A program made the translations under genes and the position numbers. A stretch of 64,000 nt of DNA from Roseofilum acuticapitatum BLCC-M154 (lineage in GTDB: Bacteria > Cyanobacteriota > Cyanobacteriia > Cyanobacteriales > Desertifilaceae). The notes below the pieces were generated by a model that had not been told where the DNA came from, did no database searches, and worked only from the letters and a program-made list of their open reading frames with translations. Position 1 is the first letter of the stretch, and each line of letters opens with the position of its first letter. Location: NCBI RefSeq assembly GCF_030068475.1, contig NZ_JAQOSP010000101.1:1-64000 (forward strand), written 5' to 3'. Below, in pieces: positions 25,143 to 33,437 of this stretch.

Positions 25143-25265
25143 GAAGCGTCGATCGCGATCGATCGGCAAGTAAGGGATGTGCGAAAAGGCCCGGATGGGA
25201 TACTCTATGTACTGACAGACAGATCAAAGAGCCAACTCATCGGCCGCCTGGAGCCTGATCGCTAA
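25143..25265 (+). pseudogene. C-terminal remnant of a PQQ-dependent sugar dehydrogenase
   Basis: A start-less open stretch reads VRDVRKGPDGILYVLTD and ends LIGRLEPDR at TAA (25263-25265). This is the classic last beta-propeller blade of the YliI/sorbosone-dehydrogenase family (typical form VRQGPDGLLYVLTD...LLRLEP). The rest of the gene is missing and the YrhK-like gene now lies directly upstream. It is a deletion relic, not a functional gene. Confidence 0.75.
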
Positions 25266-25359
25266 GGTTGGGGATGGGGAGAGCTTTAGCCATCATTTCC
25301 ATTGGCCTAGGTTAAAGTAGACATATGGGAATTGTTTTGTAAGTAGCCTGGATAGAACC

Positions 25360-27630
25360 ATGACTTCACCCCTGATCAAAAAATATAAACTTGCCTTTGA
25401 GAAATATTGGTTAGCGATTCCCATTGGCCTGATGGTAGGGGCGCTTGGAGGGGGAGGATTTGCCGTACTTCAACCCGCACCGGGTCTTCCTAGCTATAAG
25501 TTTCAATCGGTCTTACAAATTACTACTCCTCCCGTAACCATTTCAGAAACAGGAACGGCAATCCAAGCCCAAAGTCAACAACTAGAAAAGAATGCCCAAG
25601 AGTTGCTCTTAACCGGTGATGTGTTACAAAAAGTGGCAGAGCATCCGAAAATCAGGATCAATCCTAGGGAATTACAGCAACAGGCTTCAATTCGGGATAA
25701 CTCGAAAACGCCTTCTCTTTTATTTCTCTCTTTAACTTGGGATACTAAATCTCAAGGGCAACAAATTACTGAATTGTTAGTGCAAGAGGTGATTCAACAA
25801 AGTCGTAGCCTGAATACGAGTCGCTTGCGATCGATTATTGAAACGTTGAATCAGCGTTTACCCAAGGTGGTGGAAGAGCTACGCAAGGCAGAAAATGAGC
25901 TAGAAGTTTTTATTCGCCAAACGGAATTTGCGGAAATCAAACGGACTCAGTTGCCCGGTGCAATTACACAAAATGAACAGCAGCAGCGACAGTTGGAATT
26001 GCAAATTGAAACGGTGGGCACTCAGATGTCGAGTCTACAACGGCAGTTAGGTTTGAATCCCGATCAAGCCTATGCTTCAGCCGCTTTAAGTGCCGATCCG
26101 ATTATTCAGAGGTTGCGGGGTCAGTTATATGAGTTAGAGTCTCAAGAATTGTTGCTCAGTCAAACCCTGCGCCCGGATAATCCGCAAATGGTGGAGTTAA
26201 GGCGACAGTTAGCTTCGGCAGAGAATTTATTAACGGCACGAGCGGCTGAGGTGATCGGGGGTGATGGTATGGCGGCTCCGTTGCAAAGTGGCGAGCAAAT
26301 TCGTAAGGATAGTAGCCTCGATCCAGCTCGGCAGGCGATCGCCCAAGAATTGGTAGGTCTAAAAACTCAGAAAGAAACCTTAGAAAAAGAATTGGCAGTG
26401 GCAAAAACTATTGCGGCAGAATTGAAACAGGAATATGCGGGATTGCCCAATACGCAAGCAGAACGGGCGAGATTAGAGCAGCAAGTGGTATTGACCAAAC
26501 AGTTTTATGACACCATTCAAGCCAAACTGATTGATGCCCAAACTGCTGAAGCGGAAACCGTAGGTAATTTGAATATTGCCCAACCGCCTAGATTAGCTGA
26601 AACCATTACTCCCCCAGCTCCTTTACCGATTTGGTTGCTCCTACCTGCTGGAGCTATTGGTGGTACAATTTTGGGCGCTGGAGCGATTTTTGGCTTGGGT
26701 ATAGTATTTGCGACTACGATGCAAACCCTGGAAGATATTCAAGCTTTTGTCACCGAACGGGAAGTACAAATTTTGGGAATTTTACCCTGGGTAGAAGAGT
26801 GGGATGCCTCCGGAGCAGAAGTGCCCCTGATGCTCTCTAGATATTCCCCCTATTTGGATACCTATGAAAAGTTCCGATCTACTTTGCGCCAAGTCGAGGA
26901 AAAACCGAAAGTGGTATTGGTGACCAGTTGCGATCGCCAGGAAGGAAAAAGTGTCACCGCCTATAATTTGGCGATCGCCTCCGCCAGAGCTGGAAAACGC
27001 ACCCTCCTAATTGAAGCCGACTTACGCAACCCCTCCAATGCCCACACCCTCAAAATCCTTCCCGATCCCAATTCTCACTTAGAACCCCTACGCTACTATA
27101 GCCAAATTAGCGACTGTATTCGCCTGGTTCCCAACATTGAAAACCTCTACATCGTCCCCAGTTTCGGCCCCTACGAATATGCAGCCGCCGTCGTTGAATC
27201 CGCAGAAATGCGCCTTCTACTCCAAGATGCCCGCAAACGATTTGATTTTGTCGTCGTTGACGCTTCTGCCCTCAACCTCTGTAACGATCCTCTCATCCTA
27301 GAACGCTATACCGACGGCGTAATCCTCGTCACCCGCGCCGGTTATACCATCAGCGACCATCTAGCCGATAAAATTGACCTCCTAGAAGAATCCGAAGACT
27401 ACAGTCTATTGGGCATCGTCATCAATGCCGAAGAACTCAACATTGGGCCCCTACCCCCGCCCCCCATTGTAGAAACCCCCGATCTCAATAGCGAAACTGA
27501 CTCCGAACCTATCCTCAACGGTCAAAATGGTTATGCCCCCCAGAATAACGGGCATAACGGGCATAATGGGCATAATGGTAATGGTAAAACACCCATATCA
27601 AAGCCTGGGCGAAAAACGACCCAACCCTAA
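25360..27630 (+). CDS. Wzc-like polysaccharide co-polymerase with tyrosine-kinase-type ATPase domain
   Basis: This 756-residue protein starts with a transmembrane helix (YWLAIPIGLMVGALGGGGFAV), a Wzz chain-length domain, a long periplasmic coiled coil (about 165-400) and a second helix (IWLLLPAGAIGGTILGAGAIF near 428). The cytoplasmic BY-kinase-like ATPase domain follows: variant Walker A SCDRQEGKSVTAYN near 525, Walker A' LLIEADLRNPS near 548 and Walker B FVVVDAS near 632. It controls polymer length and export with the Wza-like protein. The usual C-terminal tyrosine cluster is missing; instead there is an Asn/Gly/His tract made of NGH repeats, with only one tyrosine. Confidence 0.88.
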   Translation: MTSPLIKKYKLAFEKYWLAIPIGLMVGALGGGGFAVLQPAPGLPSYKFQSVLQITTPPVTISETGTAIQAQSQQLEKNAQELLLTGDVLQKVAEHPKIRINPRELQQQASIRDNSKTPSLLFLSLTWDTKSQGQQITELLVQEVIQQSRSLNTSRLRSIIETLNQRLPKVVEELRKAENELEVFIRQTEFAEIKRTQLPGAITQNEQQQRQLELQIETVGTQMSSLQRQLGLNPDQAYASAALSADPIIQRLRGQLYELESQELLLSQTLRPDNPQMVELRRQLASAENLLTARAAEVIGGDGMAAPLQSGEQIRKDSSLDPARQAIAQELVGLKTQKETLEKELAVAKTIAAELKQEYAGLPNTQAERARLEQQVVLTKQFYDTIQAKLIDAQTAEAETVGNLNIAQPPRLAETITPPAPLPIWLLLPAGAIGGTILGAGAIFGLGIVFATTMQTLEDIQAFVTEREVQILGILPWVEEWDASGAEVPLMLSRYSPYLDTYEKFRSTLRQVEEKPKVVLVTSCDRQEGKSVTAYNLAIASARAGKRTLLIEADLRNPSNAHTLKILPDPNSHLEPLRYYSQISDCIRLVPNIENLYIVPSFGPYEYAAAVVESAEMRLLLQDARKRFDFVVVDASALNLCNDPLILERYTDGVILVTRAGYTISDHLADKIDLLEESEDYSLLGIVINAEELNIGPLPPPPIVETPDLNSETDSEPILNGQNGYAPQNNGHNGHNGHNGNGKTPISKPGRKTTQP

Positions 27631-27633
27631 CCG

Positions 27634-28146
27634 ATGACTCAGAGCCAGCGCATCTTCATCTGTACCCTAGTCGCCCTAGCCTCCAGTGGCTTCGGTTTTG
27701 CTGCGGGAGGCAATTTGCAATTCCAATCTCAAATGAAAACTTGCCAGGACTATTCTTGGCCCTTCAAAAACCTCTGTCAACTTTGGGTCGGGCCAACCGC
27801 TTGGCTACAAGGGAGTACCACAGGAGCATGGGTTGGCATGGTTTTAGGAGGGTTTGTTGCTGGTTTAGCCACCGCTAAAAAAAGCCCACAACAGCAACCT
27901 CAGTCACTTGAACCAGCCAATCTCGAACAAGTCTTATCCTCTCTAGAAACACAAATGCCTGAAGTTCATCAGTTAAGTGACAGAGAACGACTCATTTTAG
28001 CTTTAGGGATGCAATTGAGCCAAAGTGAACCAACAGAAGCCCTCAAGTTACACGCAGTTAAGCAACTCGTTGCCAGTTTGGAGCCAAGTCTAGAGTCCAG
28101 GAAAATGGAGATCTCAGAAGAGGATCAAGACGAGATCGGTCGATGA
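27634..28146 (+). CDS. Hypothetical membrane protein of the polysaccharide locus
   Basis: This 170-residue protein starts three bases after the Wzc-like gene and overlaps the next by 4 bp, so it belongs to the same transcript. It has an N-terminal hydrophobic segment (FICTLVALASSGFGFAAGG), a second near residues 57-78 (GAWVGMVLGGFVAGLATA) and a helical, Gln/Glu-rich cytoplasmic tail with LSDRERLILALGMQLS. The family is not recognised. Context suggests a role in the polysaccharide system. Confidence 0.6.
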   Translation: MTQSQRIFICTLVALASSGFGFAAGGNLQFQSQMKTCQDYSWPFKNLCQLWVGPTAWLQGSTTGAWVGMVLGGFVAGLATAKKSPQQQPQSLEPANLEQVLSSLETQMPEVHQLSDRERLILALGMQLSQSEPTEALKLHAVKQLVASLEPSLESRKMEISEEDQDEIGR

Positions 28147-28490
28147 TTGCTCACCTCATTTTATCGATGTTAATCACCGTTGCTCTAGCCATTCTGGGCA
28201 TTTGGTTTGCAGGACTACCCGGTTATTTTGTCGTTTGGCTCTCCCAACCCTTTATTCGGCTTTGTTTTGGCCAAAGGGCGCTCTCCAGCTTAAATGCTGA
28301 AGAAAGTTTTGCCGCCGTTTTTCTGGTTTCTTTATTTTGGGGATTTAATGTTCTCCCTGGCTATTGGGTGGCGTTTGTTTGGTTTAAGGACTTTTCCCTA
28401 ATGAGTCAAATTCCAATTTTTGTGGGTGTGGTGTATGTAGGCAGTATGATTGTTGCTCTAGTGAGTTATGGTTGGGTGATGGGAAAATAA
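28143..28490 (+). CDS. Small hypothetical membrane protein
   Basis: This is a 115-residue protein with three hydrophobic helices: LILSMLITVALAILGIWFAG; a central segment around AAVFLVSLFWGFNVLPGYW; and PIFVGVVYVGSMIVALVSY. It is coupled by ATGA overlap to the previous gene and ends seven bases before the stop of the convergent NACHT gene. The function is unknown. Confidence 0.6.
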   Translation: MIAHLILSMLITVALAILGIWFAGLPGYFVVWLSQPFIRLCFGQRALSSLNAEESFAAVFLVSLFWGFNVLPGYWVAFVWFKDFSLMSQIPIFVGVVYVGSMIVALVSYGWVMGK

Positions 28491-28496
28491 CAGCTT

Positions 28497-29897
28497 TTAC
28501 CACTTAAATTCCTCAATTTGGGCAAAATGTTCCTGAATGAGTTGATGGGGAAATTGATAGCGATCGCCACTTTTCTGGATCAATGCCTTACTACTGGCAT
28601 AATTCAGAAAGCGCTGATAATCCCAAGGCATCAGATCTTCTCGATAGAGGCGATAGCGCAGCATGAATTTGGGCAATAACCGCAAGCTAAAACTTAAAAT
28701 CCCGATCGCCGCCAAAACCGCACCGACGATTAACCCCATCATTAAGCCTAAGCCTAATCCTTCGACTAAAGCCGCAATGCACCCGCAGATAATGCCAAAT
28801 AACAAAGCGGTGGCACTACCGAGTCCTACTTGATAATCTCGATTTTGTTCCAGAGTTTGAAAATAACCCCTATTCACATCAGAGATGACAAAACTGGTGC
28901 GATTTTCCTTTTGCATCCATTTAGCCAAAGCGATTAACCAATGTTTGGTCTCTTCCGGTTTGGGCTGTTCCTGGGAACGATACCATTGTCGTTGGTTCTG
29001 GGGAATTTCTTGAGCTAACAGGCGACGTAGATAGGCATTGAAAAGATAGCGATATTGTTGCTCTGAATCAGAAATTCTTGCCCAGGCATGGATTAAAATT
29101 TCTTCATCTGCTAGGGTCATGAGATTTAAAAATAAAGGGGTTTTGGCTAACATCATGAGGGACTTATCTTCGCTCAAGTTATGCCATAATTCTCTGCTTC
29201 TGGCCTGGAATAAATACTCTTTGATCTGGGTGGCGTTGAGCGGTTTTAACCAAACTGCTCCCTGAAGTTTAAGCCGAGTAGGACAGCGCTTATAGGAATC
29301 AATTCTTGACCCTAAAACGAGATTCAGCGCTTCTTGAGTATTCGCCCTGAGTTCCTTAATCGCTTGTAGAGTTTGATTTTGGCGATCGAAAGATAGGGTA
29401 TCTAGATTATCTAATATCGCTAGAATTTTACCTTGATAAAACCATTTTTTAGCTAATTTACGAGGTAATTCATAGTGTATAAAACATTGATCAATTAACC
29501 AGGTATTTAAGGTATTTTTTTGCCATTGAGATAAATCAAAGATCAAGGGAATAGGTTGATGGCTATAGGTTTGGGCCCTAGCAACTGCTTCATCTGCCAA
29601 TTCTAATAAGGTAGTGGTTTTGCCACTGCCAATATTGCCCAAAACCACCCAAATGCCCCCTGTTCGATCAAAGAGGTTAAATAGGCTGGTGGTGGGGTCT
29701 AACAGGGTAGTGGGTGAACCACTCAGTTTTACCTGAATATCCCCCGGCCGTCGGACTCCTGACGGGTTCGGTTCATTGCTCAAAGTAGTGAGTACCTGAT
29801 GATGCAAAGACTGGCTCAACTGAGCCTGAACATCATGGCGTACCCTAAGAAGAAGCTTATGTCGAATCCGAGTCTGCTGGCGATCGCCAAAAGTCAT
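28497..29897 (-). CDS. NACHT-type NTPase with membrane segments
   Basis: This 466-residue STAND-class NTPase has Walker A GNIGSGKTTTLLEL near residue 90, Walker B-like KILAILDNLDTL near 160 and sensor-like LVLGSRIDSYKRC. Two transmembrane helices follow near residues 365-410 (a Gly/Leu-rich pair), and the protein ends in PHQLIQEHFAQIEEFKW, a hallmark of cyanobacterial NACHT proteins. No WD40 or TPR sensor domain is attached, so it may act with a partner. The start is the ATG at 29897 rather than an upstream TTG. NACHT proteins serve in signalling and in anti-phage defence; which applies here is unknown. The pentapeptide-repeat gene lies just upstream on the same strand. Confidence 0.82.
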   Translation of the reverse strand: MTFGDRQQTRIRHKLLLRVRHDVQAQLSQSLHHQVLTTLSNEPNPSGVRRPGDIQVKLSGSPTTLLDPTTSLFNLFDRTGGIWVVLGNIGSGKTTTLLELADEAVARAQTYSHQPIPLIFDLSQWQKNTLNTWLIDQCFIHYELPRKLAKKWFYQGKILAILDNLDTLSFDRQNQTLQAIKELRANTQEALNLVLGSRIDSYKRCPTRLKLQGAVWLKPLNATQIKEYLFQARSRELWHNLSEDKSLMMLAKTPLFLNLMTLADEEILIHAWARISDSEQQYRYLFNAYLRRLLAQEIPQNQRQWYRSQEQPKPEETKHWLIALAKWMQKENRTSFVISDVNRGYFQTLEQNRDYQVGLGSATALLFGIICGCIAALVEGLGLGLMMGLIVGAVLAAIGILSFSLRLLPKFMLRYRLYREDLMPWDYQRFLNYASSKALIQKSGDRYQFPHQLIQEHFAQIEEFKW

Positions 29898-30006
29898 GAT
29901 CTTACTAAGGTGTCGCAAAGACAGCGATAGGTTTTAGTTATCCTACCAGGTCTAATATCAATTACCTGTCGGAATACCTCAATCAAGGCCATCACTTGAA
30001 CGGCCG

Positions 30007-30567
30007 TCAAGAATCTGAATTTGAGTTTTGATTATCCCCTATCGGCCGATGACCATTGGGAAGGATGGTTGTCCGATCGATAATAGCATCTGTAAGATCG
30101 CTATTTTCTGCCCGAAATAAATCACACCGCTCTAAACTGGCCCCCTGGAATTGAGCCGATTTCAGTTTTGCCCCTCGAAGGTTCACCGCGTAAAGATTCG
30201 CTTCCTGTAGATTGGCATAGGACAAATCTGCATTTTGCAGGTTAGCATAGGATAAATCCGCACATCTTAAATCCGCATAACGAAGATTAGCCCTAGACAG
30301 ATTAGCCGATCGCAGTCGAGCATGAGATAAATTAGCCCCATGAAGTTGAGTATCGCTCAATAAGCTCCCTTCTAGATCAACTGACCCTAAATTAGCTTGG
30401 CTTAAATTACTATAGGGCAGGTAAGCTTGAGTTAAGTTACTCCCTTGAAAATTAATTTTTCTTAAGTCAGCATCAAATAAGTTCAGTTGCTGTGCCTCAA
30501 TGCTTTCAAAATCCCGTCTTCCCTGTGCATATTCTTTGAGTAGAGCGTCTGAGCTGATTTTCTCCAT
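30007..30567 (-). CDS. Pentapeptide-repeat protein
   Basis: This 186-residue protein is made largely of A(D/N)LxX repeats: about 20 tandem units from roughly residue 30 to 150, such as NLSRANLRYADLRCADLSYA. These form a right-handed beta-helix rod. The N-terminal YAQGRRDFESIEAQQLNLF is common in cyanobacterial members. The C-terminal tail, DRTTILPNGHRP, also recurs in the family. The function is unknown; some members bind gyrase. It precedes the NACHT gene by 109 bp on the same strand. Confidence 0.9.
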   Translation of the reverse strand: MEKISSDALLKEYAQGRRDFESIEAQQLNLFDADLRKINFQGSNLTQAYLPYSNLSQANLGSVDLEGSLLSDTQLHGANLSHARLRSANLSRANLRYADLRCADLSYANLQNADLSYANLQEANLYAVNLRGAKLKSAQFQGASLERCDLFRAENSDLTDAIIDRTTILPNGHRPIGDNQNSNSDS

Positions 30568-30765
30568 ATTGGTTGTTATCTTGGAAACAGTGCATGATTT
30601 ACTGCTGGATTCTAGAGAACCCTAAATTAATAAGTAAAAATGCTTATTGAATTGCTAAAATAACTTACCCTGGTTCTGTGGAAATCTTAAGGTTTCATAA
30701 CTTTTTTTTAAGATTTGTAACATAAATTCCATTCCTGTTTAAGATTACCTCACCAACAACCGCCC

Positions 30766-32316
30766 ATGTCTCAAACCAACTCTTCTAGCGACTCCATCGC
30801 CAAACACTATCATCAACGCACCAAATACGACCCCGAAACCATTAGTCAGAAAAGCCAGGGACTCAACTGGGAAGATCAACCCATTCCCTTCAAAGAGTAT
30901 AAACTCGGAACCTCCATTGACCTCAAACCCTATCTAAGTCCGGATACCCCAGAGCGAGAATGGCAAAATCTATCCCGGTTTCTCCTCTGTAGCTATGGCA
31001 TTACGGCTAGGGTTCCCACACTTATGGGTGAATCCTTCTACCTCCGTTCCTCCCCTTCTGCCGGGGGATTATATCCAGCCGAAGTGTATCTGATCTCCCA
31101 AGGCTCATCCCGACTCAAACCCGGCCTCTATAACTATCAGTGCAAAACCCATAGTCTAGTACACTATTGGGACAATCCAGTTTGGGAGAGCCTACAAGAA
31201 GCCTGTTTTAACCATCCTGCCCTCAATCAAACCTCTGTTGCGATCGCCCTCACCGCCATCTTTTACCGCTCTTCCTGGCGCTATCAAGACCGAGCCTATC
31301 GCCGAATTTGCCTCGATAGCGGCCATCTCCTCGGCAACATCGAACTCGCCGGAGCCATGTACGGATACCGCCCCTATCTCATCGGCGGATTCACCGACAA
31401 TCGCATCAACGAACTCCTCTATCTCGATCCCGAAAAAGAAGGAACCCTCGCCATTCTTCCCCTAGTTCCCTACCCCAAACCCGACATTCCGCCCCCCTCT
31501 CCTCCCAGTGCCCTACCTTCTGAGATCCAAACCGACTATCCTCCCCTTCCCGAAGGCAAACTCTTAGCATACCTCCATCAAAGCACCCGTATTCCTGACA
31601 ACCCTCCCCGCAAAGCCGATCCTACCCCCCTAGACTTAGAGGATAAATACAACTTTCCCTTTTGCTTAAAAGTCTCCACCCTCAGCCTTCCTCTCAACCT
31701 CGGAGACTTAGGCACTACCCCCCCTCGTGCCACGGATGACACCCCTTCCCTAGAAAACACCATCCTCCAGCGTCGCTCCACCCGTTCCTATACTGGAGCC
31801 GACCTTTCCTTAGCGGAATTACAAGCGCTCTTAGACTTTACCTATCAACCCCAACACTATCAAGAGCAGTTTCTCGATCCGACTCCCGACTATTTCGATC
31901 TCAGTTTATTAGAAACCTTTATCGCTGTTTCTGGGGTGAGTGGGTTAGAAGAAGGTTGTTATTATTATGCGCCCAGAGCGCAAGAATTGCGGCAAATTCG
32001 CTTTAAGAACTTTCGCCGAGAACTGCATTATCTATGCTTAGGACAAGACTTAGGTCGAGATGCCGCCGCGATTATTTTTCATACGGCCGACTTAGGGAAA
32101 GCCGTGGCAAAATATGGCGATCGCGTTTATCGTTACCTGCATATGGATGCTGGCCATCTCGGACAACGGCTCAACCTAGCCGCTATTCACCTGGGCTTAG
32201 GAGTCAGTGGTATTGGTGGATTTTTTGACGATCAAGTGAATGAAGTCCTAGGCATTCCCGTAGATGAAGCGGTCATCTATATCACTACTCTAGGCCGTCC
32301 CCGGCGATCGGGTTAA
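30766..32316 (+). CDS. SagB/ThcOx-type flavin dehydrogenase, duplicated domain
   Basis: This 516-residue protein contains two nitroreductase-fold, FMN-dependent halves: residues about 60-235 (SSPSAGGLYPAEVYLIS; ICLDSGHLLGNIELAGAMYG) and about 315-512 (ILQRRSTRSYTGADLSLAEL; HMDAGHLGQRLNLAAIHLGLG). SagB-like oxidases convert azoline heterocycles to azoles in peptide natural products, but cyanobacteria carry many stand-alone double-domain copies of unknown substrate. No precursor peptide, cyclodehydratase or transporter is seen nearby, so a peptide-modifying role is not supported here. It is monocistronic with frequent HIP1 sites. Confidence 0.9.
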   Translation: MSQTNSSSDSIAKHYHQRTKYDPETISQKSQGLNWEDQPIPFKEYKLGTSIDLKPYLSPDTPEREWQNLSRFLLCSYGITARVPTLMGESFYLRSSPSAGGLYPAEVYLISQGSSRLKPGLYNYQCKTHSLVHYWDNPVWESLQEACFNHPALNQTSVAIALTAIFYRSSWRYQDRAYRRICLDSGHLLGNIELAGAMYGYRPYLIGGFTDNRINELLYLDPEKEGTLAILPLVPYPKPDIPPPSPPSALPSEIQTDYPPLPEGKLLAYLHQSTRIPDNPPRKADPTPLDLEDKYNFPFCLKVSTLSLPLNLGDLGTTPPRATDDTPSLENTILQRRSTRSYTGADLSLAELQALLDFTYQPQHYQEQFLDPTPDYFDLSLLETFIAVSGVSGLEEGCYYYAPRAQELRQIRFKNFRRELHYLCLGQDLGRDAAAIIFHTADLGKAVAKYGDRVYRYLHMDAGHLGQRLNLAAIHLGLGVSGIGGFFDDQVNEVLGIPVDEAVIYITTLGRPRRSG

Positions 32317-32356
32317 CGATATTACTACAGATAGCCGAGTGGATGCGTAGCTAACC

Positions 32357-32435
32357 GTAGGGGCAGGTTTCCACTTCGTGGACATGAAACACCCAGGTTT
32401 AGGAATCCCCACCATGCGATTAGTGAACCTGCCCC
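32357..32435. repeat. Palindromic intergenic repeat, CAGG variant
   Basis: GTAGGGGCAGGTTTCCAC at the left pairs with GTGAACCTGCCCC at the right around about 48 bp of spacer. The arms match the GTAGGGGCGGGTT family seen nearby and inside glsF, with one base different. Confidence 0.75.
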
Positions 32436-32447
32436 ATTCCCCTTTGC

Positions 32448-32519
32448 ATCCTGGTGGGGGGCGGGTTTAGGAGAGCGATCGTTTTTTTCCTAAATATTGG
32501 TGAAACCCGCCCCTACAAA
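32448..32519. repeat. 72-bp palindromic repeat, copy 1
   Basis: GGGCGGGTTT at the left and AAACCCGCCC at the right form inverted arms. The 72 bp are identical to those at 33208-33279. It lies just after the DUF5615 gene's stop codon. Confidence 0.92.
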
Positions 32520-32533
32520 TATCGATCATTGGA

Positions 32534-32878
32534 TTAGGCATACAGTAATTGATTTCTAATCTCATCGGCGGTTAAAGCTTTGACTAAAACAGAAATCCTT
32601 TGGGCAACTTCATAGGGAATTTTCTGAGGAATAACGATAATCCCACTATGGGTTTGATCATTTTCCATATACTCAAGATGCAATCGCTCAAAATCAACAC
32701 GATTATGGGTCAAAAGACATCGATTTATTGAGGTGGCAAATTCGAGTTGTTCGCGATCGCTTTTACCTAGTGTACCTTGTTCGGGAACTGTCGTCACGTC
32801 TAGCTCTTGTGCTTTCAACAGTATCGCCACCATTGCAGACATATCTTCATCGGTGTACAGTAAGGCAACAGTAGTCAT
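32534..32878 (-). CDS. DUF5615 PIN-like protein (probable toxin)
   Basis: This 114-residue protein has the PIN-like fold signature of DUF5615: early acidic LLYTDEDMSAMVAILLKAQ, then the conserved LTHNRVDFERL and GIIVIPQ. PIN-like acidic residues suggest a ribonuclease. It overlaps the upstream DUF433 gene by one base (TAATG), the usual arrangement of DUF433-DUF5615 toxin-antitoxin-like pairs in cyanobacteria. Toxicity itself is inferred from the family pairing. Confidence 0.85.
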   Translation of the reverse strand: MTTVALLYTDEDMSAMVAILLKAQELDVTTVPEQGTLGKSDREQLEFATSINRCLLTHNRVDFERLHLEYMENDQTHSGIIVIPQKIPYEVAQRISVLVKALTADEIRNQLLYA

Positions 32879-33180
32879 TAGATATTCAACTGGGATCTGA
32901 CCACTGGATGTACATAGTCATCAGGGACTTGATTTTTCTCAATATACTCATCAATTCCTGCTCGATGATCGCAGTAAAAGCTTAAAGCATCAAAGACTTG
33001 AGCTAACGTCAGATGAGGCAAATGATCTAAGATTTCTTCAGGTTGAATATTCATCTTCCAGAAACCAACGATAGCCCGCACGGAAGTCCGAGTACCGATA
33101 ATAATTGGCTCTCCCCCTAGAATTTCAGGGTTGCGAGTCACGTAGCGTGAAATGGTTTGAGTAGACATAGGATGATTCAT
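32878..33180 (-). CDS. DUF433 protein (probable antitoxin)
   Basis: This 100-residue DUF433 protein is DNA-binding-like: ISRYVTRNPEILGGEPIIIGTRTSVRAIVGFW carries the family motif (only part is quoted in the usual form GEPIIIGTRTSV), followed by a helix with HLPHLTLAQVFDALSFYCDH. It is the first gene of the pair with DUF5615 and probably both neutralises it and represses the operon. The start is ATG at 33180 or, four codons later, ATG at 33168. The pair is bracketed by identical 72-bp repeats. Confidence 0.88.
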   Translation of the reverse strand: MNHPMSTQTISRYVTRNPEILGGEPIIIGTRTSVRAIVGFWKMNIQPEEILDHLPHLTLAQVFDALSFYCDHRAGIDEYIEKNQVPDDYVHPVVRSQLNI

Positions 33181-33207
33181 ATTAATTTATAAGTTTACCA
33201 TATTTGT

Positions 33208-33279
33208 ATCCTGGTGGGGGGCGGGTTTAGGAGAGCGATCGTTTTTTTCCTAAATATTGGTGAAACCCGCCCCTACAAA
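33208..33279. repeat. 72-bp palindromic repeat, copy 2
   Basis: This is identical over 72 bp to 32448-32519 and in the same orientation, starting ATCCTGGTGGGGGGCGGG and ending CCGCCCCTACAAA. It lies just upstream of the DUF433 start, where the pair's promoter would be expected. Confidence 0.92.
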
Positions 33280-33437
33280 ACCCGATTTAATTGTGTTCTA
33301 TACCGTAGTTTCAAGCGACACTCACCGAAGAAACTCAACAGTGTTTGCTGCCTTTCTCTAGGGAGCAAGATGTTTGCACTCCCGGACATCTAATACACCA
33401 AATTATCTGTAACAGTCTACTACTCTCAGATAGAGTG

